This document shows, one piece after another, positions 24,690-35,849 of a stretch of 64,000 nt of DNA. Each line of letters starts with the position of its first letter. Within the stretch, counting starts at the first letter, position 1. The DNA lies in assembly GCA_905250075.1 (NCBI GenBank), contig CAJNOP010000135.1, positions 62,001 through 126,000 of the forward strand. The letters are read 5' to 3'. Under the pieces are notes generated by a model. That model saw only the letters and a list, made by a program, of their open reading frames with translations, was not told the DNA's origin and did not search any database. The position numbers and the translations under genes are program-made. This DNA comes from Rotaria sp. Silwood1 (lineage: Eukaryota; Rotifera; Eurotatoria; Philodinida; Philodinidae).

Positions 24690-24900
24690 TTTTTTTGGGA
24701 GCGAAAAATAAACGCGCCACAACGCGTTTATCTCCTACTACATTCAAACGTAGCGAAATCCGAAGATGCGTTTGTGCACTGTAAATGTGTTCAGAGACCC
24801 GAAAATGTTGCATTCTCAATGCGTTTCAACACGTCAAGTTGAATAAGTCATAGAAGCTCAGAGACGCGTTCAAGATCGAAAAACGGTTACCTGGGCGAGA
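24690..24900. repeat. ACGCG-rich block
   Basis: Words such as AACGCGCC, AACGCGTTTA, AATGCGTTTC and GACGCGTTC are clustered, giving locally high CG content. It is similar in character to 7370-7535 and 22393-22465 and is probably the same low-copy repeat family. Confidence 0.45.
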
Positions 24901-25032
24901 GGAGAAAAGAAAAGGATAATGAGACAGAAGAAGGTGAGAAAAAGAATGGAGAATCAGTAAGTGCCTTCTTATTTTGTGCTATAACTCAGATTACTGCTAT
25001 TATCTTTGATTATAACAGAAAAAAAACGAAAC

Positions 25033-27670
25033 ATGGTGAAAACAAAAGAGCTACAACAATACGCGGTTCAATTTTTAGCAGAGTGTTTTGCAACATGTGT
25101 TCTCATACTCATGGGCGAAGCTGCTATTGCTAACTATAAATTTACCAAACAGCCTTCACATTCTACACTTCCAATTGCTATTGCGTTTGGGATCGGCGTC
25201 TACTCAGGTAATATTGATAGAAACAAGGAGAGAAATTAGACCAGCATCTCCATTGATAATTTTTCAGACACTATAATAAAATCAATTTTCTTTTCGAAAA
25301 GTGCCCTTCAATGTTTGATCAATAGCATTCTCTTTCCTGATCTATTGCTTCTCTAAAATGCCCAGGTGAATGAATCCGATACTGGATCTGGTCGGATCTG
25401 ATCGAATCCGACCAGTCGACAAAATCCTACGGAAATCCGGGTTGCGGAACCACTAATCCGATCCGATGGGCTAATCCTATTATATTAGTTAACCCAGGTC
25501 AAAAAATCTGACAGTAAATCTTGTACGATCATATGAAATCGTACAAAAAATCGTAGTCTCTGAAATCTTACATCAATTCTTACTATAAGATTCCTGTAAG
25601 ATCTGGCAAGACAACAAGATCTGCCAAGAATCTTACAATAAGAATTGATGTAAGATTTCAGAGACTACGATTTTTTGTACGATTCATACCAAATCGTGCA
25701 AGATCATATATGATCAGACGCAGAATCTTATCCGATCTCAGTGGCCGATTTTTCGCCCTGGGTCGTCGTCTCTGCAATCTTACGCAAGATCATACTATAA
25801 GATTCTTGGAAGATCTTGCCATCCGATAAGATATTACTATAAGATTATAGAAATTCTTATGTGGCAGTAAGAATACGATCTTGTGTAAGATTGCAGAGAC
25901 GACGATTTTTTGTACGATTTTGTCTAATCTTACAAGATCTTACGTCTGCTTTTTTGACCTGGATATATTTCAAGCACGACATTGATGTCCATCCAAATGA
26001 AATTGATTTATTGCAAAGACTTACTTGATTTGTCTTTAAGATCGCAATAAAATATGATTTTATCTTTCTTATTGAGTAATGAGAAGCTGAAGGAATTATA
26101 ATTTATAATAACTGCCGTTGTCAATCGTCTGCTAAGGAATCTGCCAATTCATTAATTAATGAATTACCTTATAGTGATTTATTATCTTGCGAGTTTTTCT
26201 ATAAAAACGTAATTACATAGAGTTTCCTAACAAAACAGTGTCGATAGAGAAACAAGTGAAGCAATAATTTATGAGTAAAAGGTTACCATCAAAAAATTTT
26301 GTCTCTAGAATCTGAATTGATCTGGCATATAAGAATTATCAGTTACAACGAACTAAATCGTCACATGGCAGAACATTTTGTCAAGGTGAATAATAATCAA
26401 TACTATATAGTAACTTCGAAGAGTAATTGTATACTAATTTTAAGTAATTTGTTAGTTAATGATTTAGTGTCACTAATCTCTATTTTTACTTATTTCTGTT
26501 AAGAATCACAACTTGAAGAAACCTAAGTATGACAATAATACATTTGATCGACCAACCATTTTTTATCTGATTTTAGTAACTTCATGAAAATAATCTTTTT
26601 TTATCCTTGCTTCTGTCCACCATTCTAGCCTTACTTCATCGGGACAAAGCGAATACACATCGGAACACAGAATATAGACTGCAAAGAAGTACAGTTTCTC
26701 AACATAAATCAAATCCATCATTCTTTGTTTTCTAATACGTAAAACATATATCTATTGATTTGCTTTCTTGTTGTTTCTAGCACTGATGCTTGGTGGACCA
26801 ATTACTGGTATGAGAAAGACTTATCACTACATTTAACAGAATTCAAGATTGCTTATTCTAGGTGCACATCTCAATCCAGCTTTGAGCATATCGTTAATGA
26901 CTGTTCGCAAACTGAAACCATTACAATGTATCTTCTATGTTATTGGCCAAATATTGGGTGCATTTTTCGGAGGTGCCCTCGTCTATCTTGTCTACTTGAA
27001 GCAATTCGATGAATTCGATGGTGGTAAACGACAAATGACAGGTCCCAATGGTACAGCTGATATTTTCTTTACGATGCCGGCGAAAGGTACACCACACTGG
27101 AATGCGTTGGTCGATCAGATTGTCAGTACTGCTGTTCTGATGATCTTTATCATGGCAGTTACGCATGTAAGAGAGTAGCTTGGAATAGATGAGTAATTGA
27201 TAAGTCATTTTATGTAGAAATTTAATCAGATGATATCAGAAGCAGCCAAACCATTTGCATATGCGCTGATCGTTACGGGCATTATTTGTGCATTTTCACT
27301 TAATGCTGGAGCTGCAATTAATCCTGTATGAAAATTGTATATGTTACTTTGCAAAGTATAATTCTCTTTGTTTTCTATGCTTTAGGCTCGTGATCTGGGT
27401 CCACGTCTTTTTGGAGCATTTGTCTATGGTTGGAATGAGGTATTTCGTGTACATAACTATTTCTTTTGGGTACCGATTGTCGGTCCGATTGTCGGAGCTA
27501 TTGTTGGTGTGTGGCTTCACCAAGGTTTTAATTGGATAGTGAAGCACTATGGCTATCTTCACAATATTCAAGATAGTGATTCCGATAAAAAGATCGATTC
27601 CAAAGACATACAAATAAAAGAGAATGATTCATTAGAGTATGGACAAAAGTTCATAACCGTAAACGAATAA
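25033..27670 (+). CDS. aquaglyceroporin (MIP family channel), five exons
   Basis: Exons inferred: 25033-25207, 26781-26807, 26862-27166, 27218-27325 and 27386-27670, all with GT...AG introns and consistent phase, giving 299 residues. The protein has six hydrophobic segments and the two pore loops. The first is AHLNPALS (NPA about residues 72-74). The second is AAINPARDLGPR (NPA about 204-206); the Asp after NPAR is characteristic of glycerol-passing aquaglyceroporins. The last intron falls exactly between Pro and Ala of the second NPA motif. The tail is long and charged. It should pass water and glycerol or other small solutes across the plasma membrane. Introns 2-4 are 50-60 bp, but intron 1 is 1.57 kb because of inserted repeats (25494-25962). 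A splice acceptor-like TATAACAG lies just before the ATG, so a 5' UTR exon may exist. Confidence 0.92.
25494..25962. mobile_element. double-hairpin MITE-like element in aquaglyceroporin intron 1
   Basis: Ends CCAGGTCAAAAAA and its inverted copy TTTTTTGACCTGG bound a 469-bp block. It holds two separate palindromes, about 25536-25687 and 25763-25912. Each has arms containing GCAATCTTAC or GAAATCTTAC and both share the outer word ACGATTTTTTGTACGAT. A direct target duplication is not obvious. Just upstream (25372-25480) lies a cluster of ATCCGAT words. Confidence 0.65.
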
Positions 27671-28200
27671 ATGAAAATTGTATAATTACTTAGACCAAAC
27701 CAAAAGTTCTCTCGGAGATCCCTGATATTCGAATAGTAAGCTAAAAGAAGTTTCCCTTTTTTATGAAGTGACAGAGAAAACGAAGCTCTAGTTTTCTATG
27801 CCATTTGATCATACCGCAACTAATATCATGTTAATAAAACTTGGATAAGAACTGTTTTTGTGTTAAACTTGAGCTTGTTTAATAAAATAATGGGTGTGGG
27901 CATTTTTGAAATAACTCAAGAACGAAAATAGTTAGAGAGCTGCAGTTTTCATCGTTCGAAAGAGAAGATGAAGATGCACCAAATTGTATATTATTCTTGT
28001 TCCTAGCGTATTGTCTAAAGTTTGTTTAGTCAATTTTCTAAGTGGAGAAAAATGGTTTCTTATCAAAAAGGAAACAGCAAAAAAACTTGATTTTTACAGA
28101 AATTGCCAGAAAAATCACTTATAGCTTCGACGAGTATACCTATAACTTCCGAATGATCAATTCTAAATATTTGAATCTTGTGCAGATTTTAGACCTCCCT
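27671..28200. other. 3' flank of the aquaglyceroporin gene
   Basis: No gene. Possible polyadenylation signals AATAAA occur at about 27834 and 27881. A very short TGGGTGTGGGC tract is at 27892. Confidence 0.5.
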
Positions 28201-28205
28201 TAGCA

Positions 28206-28283
28206 GTGTGTGGGTGTGGGTATGAGTGTAAGATTCAAAGAACATTCGCATCTGCACCCACACCCTTCCACTAACACACCCAC
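28206..28283. repeat. telomere-like inverted pair no. 6
   Basis: G-rich arm 28206-28230 (GTGTGTGGGTGTGGGTATGAG), spacer of about 14 bp, C-rich arm 28245-28283 (CACCCACACCC...AACACACCCACC). It lies about 20 bp outside the left end of the NHL-gene duplication. Confidence 0.75.
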
Positions 28284-28305
28284 CTTCTACTAGGGTGGTT
28301 TCTGA

Positions 28306-30340
28306 TCGCGTACGCGAATATAATAGCCATTTCTTTTATGAATTCAATATGATTTTATTTGAGAGGAAGAAAAAAAGTAATCATCATTTTGAGTTTTATC
28401 TGATAGAGAATCGTTGAATACGTGCATTCCAAGGATCGACAACATAGAGATCGCCATGTCGATCAAATGACAAAGCCATGAGTTTCTTGAACTGATTTGG
28501 TCCTTCTCCGAAACCATTTCCACCAACAATAACAGTGCCTTGTGTTGCACCTTTAGGCCAACGCATCACTTGATTATTCCCAAACTCTGCCACAGAGATG
28601 GTACCCAATGTATCAACGAACAGTCCCTGAGGAAACGCCGATTATGTCAGAGCATTCCCTTCGCCTTGACCTCCAGCGACGACAACTCCTTCTGTTGCAC
28701 CTTTACTCCATTTCATCACACGATGATTCTCGTTGTTCAACACGTAAACAGTCTGTTGTCGATGGACAAAGACGGAAGTCGGATAGTTGAGTTGATTAAG
28801 ACTCGTACCCTTGTGATTGTCACCGACCACGAGAGTTCCATTCTTGTCTCCTATTTTATATCGTCTTACTTCATGTTGACTACTGTCAGAGATATAGAGA
28901 TATCTCTGATCATTCATGGTCAATCCTCGGCAAGCGAGGTTGTCGAAGAGGGTTTCTCTTTGAGTTGTACCACCACGACGAGATCATCTTACGACTTGTC
29001 CAAACCCATGATTACAGATAATGAGACTATTCGTCTTTTTGTCGATCAACACATCGGTTGAAAAATTTATTTGATTCATCAGATTTTCTAAGTCATTGCC
29101 ACTACCAACGACTTCTCCATTTGTATCACCTATTTTTCATTGGATAATACGATACTTGCCCGTGCCAGCAATGACTATCGTTTGATCATCGTCAACGAAG
29201 AAACCAAAGGGTTGGTTGAGGTGATTGGTGGCATAATCTGTTGCATGACCACTAGCAACAGTAATCCCATTCTGTGTTCATCGAGCATCGACTGGAATAT
29301 TGGGAATCACTACAATGAACGAAAAACAAAAATGGAATCGCCGTCATCGAGGAGACCCTTTTCTCTATCTCACGAAATAGTTTTCAAGAATGTCCTTGTC
29401 TCGCATACTCTAAACAAGAAAAGTTTCTCCAAGTAGATATACATTAGGAAATCTTTTTCTAGCGTCCCATAGTAAAAAGAACGTCGTAACGATTCTTATA
29501 GTTATACCTTTTTCTCGCATCTCAATCTTGTTCATTTCTTGAGACACCTAAGTAGAATCTATGACAATCTATGTTTGCAGGAATTTGTTCAAGTTCTTGT
29601 CAAGATCTTTCAAATTCTAAGAAGTAGAATCTTCGCGGTAGATGCAAGCAACACCTGGAGAAAGACCAATGCTAATCCTCTTCAGGATCTCGATAGAAAA
29701 ACAGAGGGATCTGAATCGTAATGGTGAATGAAGAATCTTTACAAGGTTATATGAAGGAATACTAGGAAGCTTAAATCGTTGAAGAGTTCAAGCAATGAAA
29801 TAATGAACTCTAACAGATTCATAAACTGAAAAAACTCTGAGAAGATTTCAACAAGAACTTTTAACGAGGATGTCAACAATGAGAATTTTGAATTCTTGGG
29901 AAAACAAATGTGCATCGTCCACAGTATGCATCTTTCAGAATGATTTTACGTAGTTCTGACCAAATTCATTTTGGCATAGAGGATTCAGGCGAAATTTTGT
30001 TAGGTTTTTGCCAGCTTATTTGAAGCTATTCGAAGGACGACTATGATGCAGTATTAGCAAGATCATGAAAAGGTTTTTTTTATGCATTCGAAATTGAGGA
30101 AATGCGACAAGATTTCATGATGGAATCTTTGGAATCGGACGCCTTCTACTTTGAGATGCTAACAAGACTTATGCTAGTCTTTTCGGAGCTCTCGATCGGA
30201 AAACATAGGGATTTGTGGATATTATCCGTAATTTCGAAAGGGTGGATCTTAATGTGATAGTCTGAAAGAGTTCTACGAAACCATTATCAAGTTACCGTGA
30301 AAATTAGCTCCAGATCATTTTATTAGGATCTTACCGGATG
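28306..30340. repeat. segmental duplication, copy A (partner 61969-63960)
   Basis: The whole block aligns by eye with 61969-63960 in the same orientation. It covers the 3' flank (AATAGCCATTTCTTT against AATAGCCATTGCTTT), the NHL coding region, and about 1 kb of 5' flank (for example AATAATGAACTCT and AAACAAATGTG in both). Divergence is clear, higher outside the coding part. The 5' flank at 29440-30340 contains no other recognisable gene. Confidence 0.7.
28382..29340 (-). pseudogene. NHL-repeat protein, decayed duplicate
   Basis: The minus strand reads as the same six-bladed NHL protein as at 62058-63000, in one frame, but with four nonsense codons. Three replace Trp codons of the live copy: in NAHWTQNG, in VQWKIGD and in VRWSRH. 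One replaces Gln (ALTQLSFP). No frameshift was found, so decay is recent or selection persisted until lately. The hydrophobic leader FSFIVVIPNIPVDA is preserved at the start. Homology to the other copy continues some 1 kb upstream of the coding region. Confidence 0.85.
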
Positions 30341-30686
30341 TCACAAACGTTTTGCAACATTTTGTGTTTTGAATAGATTGCAGTTCAGTCAAAAGATAAA
30401 ATTTTGAATATATTTTTGACAGATACGTAAATCAATTCTCTACCAACTTGTATCAATCTTAACTTAAAATAATAGTGCTGAATGTTTTTAAAGATTAAAT
30501 AGTTTGATCATATGCATTGGATTTATTTCCTATGCAATTTGTTTTAGTAAATTATTTTTTCTATACGAACGAATAGTTTATTTAAAAAAAAACCAGATTT
30601 TTAAATAGTTCTTCAATACTTCGGAGAATCGCATATCTATTTAACATGTATACGCTTATGCGATTCTGTTTCGGTGTCTGATAGGA
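30341..30686. other. AT-rich intergenic DNA
   Basis: Nothing recognisable between the segmental duplication and telomere-like pair no. 7. Confidence 0.5.
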
Positions 30687-30857
30687 GATGTGGGTGTGGG
30701 TGTGTGTGTGAATGGGTAGGTGGGATGGGGGTGTGGATGGGTAGGTGGGATCGGGGTGTGGATGGGTGGGTGTAGTGTGGATGCGGGTGTGCGTGCGGGT
30801 GTAGGTCTGGGTCTGAATTAAGTTGCAGCCTGATATCCACCACCACACTCACACCCT
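30687..30857. repeat. telomere-like inverted pair no. 7 (longest)
   Basis: G-rich arm of about 128 bp (30687-30814). It includes an internal tandem duplication of a 28-29 bp unit around GGGTAGGTGGGATGGGGGTG and GGGTAGGTGGGATCGGGGTG. Then a spacer of about 20 bp and a C-rich arm 30834-30857 (CCACCACCACACTCACACCC). Confidence 0.75.
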
Positions 30858-31546
30858 TACTCTGATCAAAATTCTGTTTTTTTTAGCTGACAGAAATTAA
30901 AATTTTTTACTAGTACTTAAAACTAATAAACTGATTATTGTACAATTATTATTGCTAATTTTAGTACTGATCGTTTAATATTTATAGTGATCATTTACAT
31001 ATTTTTTTACTGATCATATCATCTATTATACTGATCACTTAAATGGTAGCCATATTCAATCATGTATTGTTTTTTTTATTCTTTTTGTTTTCATTATATA
31101 ATCTGCAAAACGTTAAAATGTTTATTCGTGCCGACATGAAAAACAAAATAATTTCATTAGCTCTAAGAAAAGTCGGTCCTCAAATAAATCAGTAACAGAT
31201 TCTTAATACGATAAGAATTAAAGGAGAAAATATCCTGAAAACTTTTCTGATCTGGCAAGTATTGGAAACATGAAACGAAAATATACAATGATAACTATGC
31301 TACATCACAAGTAAATTAGAGCTAACTTTTAACTTCGAGAAAAATAATACATAAATGCGTTAAACAACCAGATAATAGAAACAAGCATCAACTCATACAC
31401 ATATATGAATATCATATTTTTTATCATTGTTAAAAATTGACTTGCCATGCTGCGAAGAAATCAGAGTGGTCCTTAAATAAGTTTTCACATCTGGTGTGTT
31501 CATTTAATAGAAATAATCGGTAGAGCCTGGTGATTTCTAAAATAAG
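30858..31546. other. AT-rich intergenic DNA
   Basis: No gene supported. A loose repetition of TACTGATCATTTA-like words occurs at 30960-31040. Confidence 0.5.
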
Positions 31547-31670
31547 GATGTGGGAGTGGGAGGATGTGAATGTGGCTGTGGGTGGGGTGTGGGTCTGGGT
31601 GTGGTCGTGAGAGAAGAGAAGGTAAACAGCTACACAGACACCCATATCCACACCCACAACCACCCCACAT
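31547..31670. repeat. telomere-like inverted pair no. 8
   Basis: G-rich arm 31547-31612 beginning GGATGTGGGAGTGGG, spacer containing GAGAAGGTAAACAGCTAC, C-rich arm 31631-31670 (CACCCATATCCACACCCAC and on). It abuts the decayed inverted copy that begins at 31690. Confidence 0.75.
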
Positions 31671-31689
31671 TTCAACACTTACAGTAAAT

Positions 31690-31930
31690 ATACGATTTCA
31701 TTGGGTGTTTCTAAAAAGTATACTTTCGTCAGAAAAAACAGTCAATCAAGTATCTCACAAACATGCAGACGGCAGATTTGCATCTCGCACAGCATTGAAG
31801 TTGCCCCAAAACACTCATCGATTTAATTGTGAAACATAACATATAATTCGTGTTTTTATTTGAGCAATAGCTGAGATCTCGGAGACAAAATGTTTCGATT
31901 AAGAAAGGCTGTCATTGATTTCTATTTGGG
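31690..31930 (+). pseudogene. decayed inverted copy of the 32347-32757 coding segment
   Basis: The frame reads VFLKSILSSEKTVNQVSHKH, then ADGRFASRTALKL and NTHRFNCET, with three stops (at HIIRVFI, AIAEISETKCFD and ERLSL). It aligns residue by residue with the open minus-strand segment at 32347-32592 (LFLNNILSSGKILNP, GGRSAADKTW, IHSFNYE, ITRVFIL, RRCFDEKRL). The two arms point toward each other across the inverted repeat at 31936-32345. Confidence 0.6.
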
Positions 31931-31935
31931 AGATA

Positions 31936-32345
31936 TTTAGGGTTAGAAACGATTTTCACTACTGTCATTGAACACTATAAGCATCCAGACGAGAGAAGTC
32001 TTCTTATTTATCTTATTCGTCGGTCAAACTTCAATAAAAATATGATTTCCATGGTCAGTGGGATGAGATACAATTTGGCTACATGTGAAGATAAAAAGTT
32101 TTTCAACCCATATGATCCTACCAGACCCTTGTACCTGAGATACTACTCCTAGGGTCGGAAAAAATTTTCCATATCAGATTCAAGCATATTATCTCTTATT
32201 CGATAGATCTCAACACTCTGATCACAAAAATCATATTTTTATTGAAGTTTGATCGAATAATAAGAAAAATAAGAAGACTTCTCGGGTCCAAGTGCTTATA
32301 GTACTCAATCACAGTAGCAAAAATCGTTCCTAGAGCTAAAGATTC
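31936..32345. repeat. 410-bp palindrome between the inverted coding copies
   Basis: Arms of about 105 bp: left 31936-32048 (TTTAGGGTTAGAAACGATTTT ends at the outside; inner part AAGTCTTCTTATTTATCTTA), right 32235-32345 as its inverted copy (AAAATCGTTCCTAGAGCTAAA at the outside). They are more conserved than the flanking coding arms. It could be a MITE inserted at the centre of an older inverted duplication. Confidence 0.6.
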
Positions 32346-32346
32346 A

Positions 32347-32757
32347 TCAAAAAGAAAACAATTTCAGGCGTTTTTCATCAAAACAACGTCTCTCAGAGGT
32401 CACAATTACTTTTAAAATGAAAACACGGGTTATTCCTTCTATTTCGTAATTAAATGAATGGATGTTTTGAAGCTGTATCCATGTTTTGTCAGCTGCAGAT
32501 CTGCCTCCTAACTGCTGGTCAAATACCGGGTTTAATATTTTTCCTGATGAAAGTATGTTATTCAGAAAGAGTCGATCAAATAATGTATTCACTATAAGTA
32601 TTGAAGTGGATGGAAGCTCTTTTATGGAATTACGCTCTATACAGTCTTGGTGAGCTGTTATATGTAACAGAAAATTCGAACCCGGGTTGGTGGATATGGC
32701 TTCAATGAAATCAATTTTACTTCCGCTTTCTATTTCTTGTGTTCTATTGATAGGTTA
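32347..32757 (-). CDS. open coding segment of an unknown protein (partial, no start)
   Basis: About 136 codons are open without an ATG near the beginning, so an upstream exon is needed or this is a fragment. It reads like a folded protein: SGSKIDFIEAISTNPGSNF, LLHITAHQDCIERNSIKEL, then the part shared with the inverted copy (FDRLFLNNILSSGKILNP, QQLGGRSAADKTWIQLQ, EGITRVFILKVIV) and a TGA. No family is recognised and no membrane segment or signal peptide is visible. A diverged copy lies inverted at 31690-31930. Keeping the frame while the other copy decayed suggests this one was under selection. Confidence 0.5.
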
Positions 32758-32759
32758 TT

Positions 32760-34170
32760 AGTTAACATAAATTTTGATTTTTTTTTCATCAATTCGTACA
32801 TAATATTCACCTATACGGATAATCAAACAGTTAGAATAAATGCTGACTACCAATTCAAGGATTTCATTCTAATATAATAAGTTCCTTATACATCGTAATT
32901 GAATATTATCTTATTTCTCCTACGACACGTTTTTCAACTAGAATAAAAATTTGAAAGCCATTTATGTTAAAAATATTTGATTGGAGTCGTCTATACATAT
33001 AAACAGAATAGTTTATGATATAGTTAACACTTAAAAAAAACATGTTAGAATTTCAAAATTGTATATTTTTACACGGTAATTGTATGAATGTTGTTGTATA
33101 TTTTAAAACAAATCAACGATGAATATAGGAGAGTATGTTTTGACTTATAAAAAACCTGGAAACTAGAAAGTATTTTAAAGTGTTAAAAAAATCTGGTTGG
33201 TCTTTCAAAATAAAAGTGCATATTTTAATAGTCGACATATCAAATCAATACCAATTACTGCAACTTAAAGTTCTCTGACTCAATCTTAAAATCATATCTA
33301 CATGTGTAGATAATCAAACAATTAGGACAATTATAAGTACTTCAACCATACTATTAAACATTTTAAAGCCTATTATTAGCTTGGTAGTGTAAAATACAAA
33401 CTTTAACAATCACCAGTTGCAAAACAAGACGTTGACAACGGAACAGATTATTCATTCTGAATAATCTCTGTCTGCTAGATATATGCTAATACATAGACAT
33501 TAGGATCTATTCGTCTAGTAAATGATTTGATCAAAATGCCGAATAAGATTGAAATTAAAGAAAAGTTATATTGTGATAAAAAATTTTTCTAGCGATTCTA
33601 ATGATGCTAATATTCATTTTTTAATCAATGCGAATGGAATATTTATAACGAGCTATTTTCATAAATGTTTTCGAAAATCATACAGTAGTCTGGTTTTACA
33701 TGACCGAACATGGATTCAGTCAAGTTAGTTTAAGATTAATGAGACAAATCTACCCGAATTTCTTTCAACTAATATATAACAATAAAAACACATGTATTTG
33801 CAGCTGTCATGTTTATTGTATAATTTTCATATGAATATAGTATATACATGAGTTTGATTTAGATCCAACAGAATAAGTTTTTTTGAATGAGCTATCGTGC
33901 GAATAATAAAGAAATTACAGTGAACAACACAAATTGAACTTTTGTCGTGATACACTTGTTTTATTCTCTTACACATGTGCATAAAACAAAAAGCAATCAG
34001 TACTATCAGATACCAAGTATAGAGATTTGAACATGAAATTTACTACGCAAAATTCATGTCAAAGAGTCTTTTATTGATAAATAGCTTAACTATTGATAAA
34101 TTATGAACAATGCAACAAAAAAATCGATTATTGGACAGATAGAAGACAAGACAAACAATATGGACATAGT
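32760..34170. other. AT-rich intergenic DNA
   Basis: No gene or strong repeat supported over 1.4 kb between the unknown coding segment and the 3' end of the interrupted receptor gene. Confidence 0.55.
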
Positions 34171-34174
34171 CTAC

Positions 34175-35818
34175 TTAATGCTGTTCAATATTTTCAACAG
34201 TCAATGTTGGTATTTCTCTACGCTGTTCATTATTATTTGTTGTAGCCGGTTGATGAGTAACTTGATTGTTGTTCATTCGATTCATCCATTGTCGCCATCG
34301 ATTCAGATGAATGTAAATGAGTACATAGATGAGTTGTTTACGAAAACGTTTCGACACACAACAATAAATATAAAATGAACACTAAAAAGAAACAAATATT
34401 CGTTTTCTTTACTGAAAACAATACTAACCGAAAAACCTCCAATATACAGGGTGTCCCATAAGTAACAAGACAAGGAAAAAAAGTTTGAATATCTCCATTA
34501 GGGCTCGACCAAATGGGCTCAATTTTTTATCAAGGATAGAGGCATCTGCACACTCCAAATCCATACGAACAAGGTGAATGAGAACCTTTGTTAAGTATCA
34601 CTATTGACCTCAACAATAAAATTTTTACTTTTTCACAGACAGGAAAATAAAAAAATATACTTAACAAAGGTCCTCACTAAGCTTGTCTGTATGGATTTGA
34701 AGTATAAGCATGCCTCTATTTTTGGTAAAAAAATCAGCTCGGTTGCTCGAGCCGTAATGGAAATATTTAATTTTCTTTTCGATAAAGTGACTTTTGCACT
34801 ATCCTGTATATTGGTTTTTTTCTTACCAGTGACAAAGCAAAAATTTTATTGTTGAGGTCACTAGCGATACTTAACAAAGGTTCTCATTCACCTTGTTCGT
34901 ATGGATTTGGAATGTGCAGATGCCTCTATCCTTGATAAAAAATTGAGCCCATTTGGTCGAGCCCTAATGGAGATATTCAAACTTTTTTTCCTTGTCTTGT
35001 TACTTATGGGACACCCTGTAGATAAAATTTACAATTGCAGTAATAAGTTGATTGCGGGCAATACTATCAAAATCTGTCGGATATGTATTTAGTGAATAAA
35101 TATAGAAGATTAATGGAGGTAGAGTTAGGATCACAAGGAATATCACTTGAAAAAGTACCATAGCAGTGAGTTGGCGATCGTGACTCAAACGAATAATATG
35201 AACTTGACGATAAGCCAAGCGTCGGACACTAAGAAAGGCAAGAAGTGCAAATGTAGTCATAATGATAATTGGTAAAGCTTCCGTAAGAACCGATAAATGA
35301 AAGTGAGAATAATAGCGAGCAAAGTGTATATTGATGATTCTGCATACACCAAGTGAAGAATCATAATAGATAAGAAAAAGAATGCAATATCCAAGCCAAA
35401 AGGCACTAACAAGAATCATGTGACGATAAGCTAATTTCAGCGTGCTCCAAAGTGGACGAGTGACTGACAAAAATTGATCGATAGTTGCTAGGCACATACT
35501 ACTAGACGAGATGAGATTACAAAACACTGTCAGAAACAAAGGAAGTTTGCAAAACCATGAATTAATGGCTAGATTGATTTTGAAGCCAAAAAGGAGAATA
35601 CGTATGAATGCTCCAAAGAGTAATTGACCAATATTAGCAATCGAAGTTACTGTCAAATAAAATCCAGGAGCAGTGTCTCGAAATACTCTAAGTGTTGTAA
35701 AGACAATAATATTGAGAAATCCTCCTATGAGACCTGTGATAACAATAAAAAAACCAAAATAGATATTGAGTTGTTGTGATGCAAACTGAAGTGACGTGGC
35801 ACTTGACGAAGACGACAT
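34175..35818 (-). pseudogene. rhodopsin-like G protein-coupled receptor interrupted by a MITE in TM7
   Basis: The main exon (35818 down to 35021) encodes TM1 to the start of TM7. Features: GFLNIIVFTTLRVFRD (TM1), a Cys before TM3, SSSMCLATIDQFLSVTRP at the end of TM3 (DQF in place of DRY), and LTLPPLIFYIYSLNTYPTDF (TM6). In mid-TM7 (NQLITAIVNFIY) a 572-bp mariner-type MITE intervenes and adds a short tail RVSHK and a TAA. Beyond the MITE the frame resumes with IGGFS (to 34429), a 47-bp intron, and a last exon 34175-34381 (CSFYIYCCVSKRFRKQL plus a polar tail). Only the TA target is duplicated, so the break is exact. The allele should give a receptor lacking most of TM7 and its tail. A second allele without the insertion may be intact. 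The ligand is unknown. Confidence 0.85.
34445..35020. mobile_element. mariner-type MITE, 572 bp, TA target duplication, inserted in a receptor gene
   Basis: The ends CAGGGTGTCCCATAAGTAAC and its inverted copy lie at 34447 and 35018, flanked by TA at 34445-34446 and 35019-35020. ACAGGGTGTCCCA-like ends are a hallmark of several mariner groups. Inside are two nested inverted copies of a segment with CTTAACAAAGGTTCTCAT and TATGGATTTGGA, plus a third diverged copy in the middle. No transposase is encoded. Confidence 0.88.
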
Positions 35819-35849
35819 TAAAGGAGTTTGTGGTCTAAAAAGAAGAACA

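Noticed and set aside
30582-30852. His/Pro/Thr-rich open frames
   Set aside because: Same reason: translated telomere-like repeat at 30687-30857.
34604-35092. Open frames beginning in the mariner-type MITE
   Set aside because: They read across the MITE's internal inverted copies; no transposase motif.
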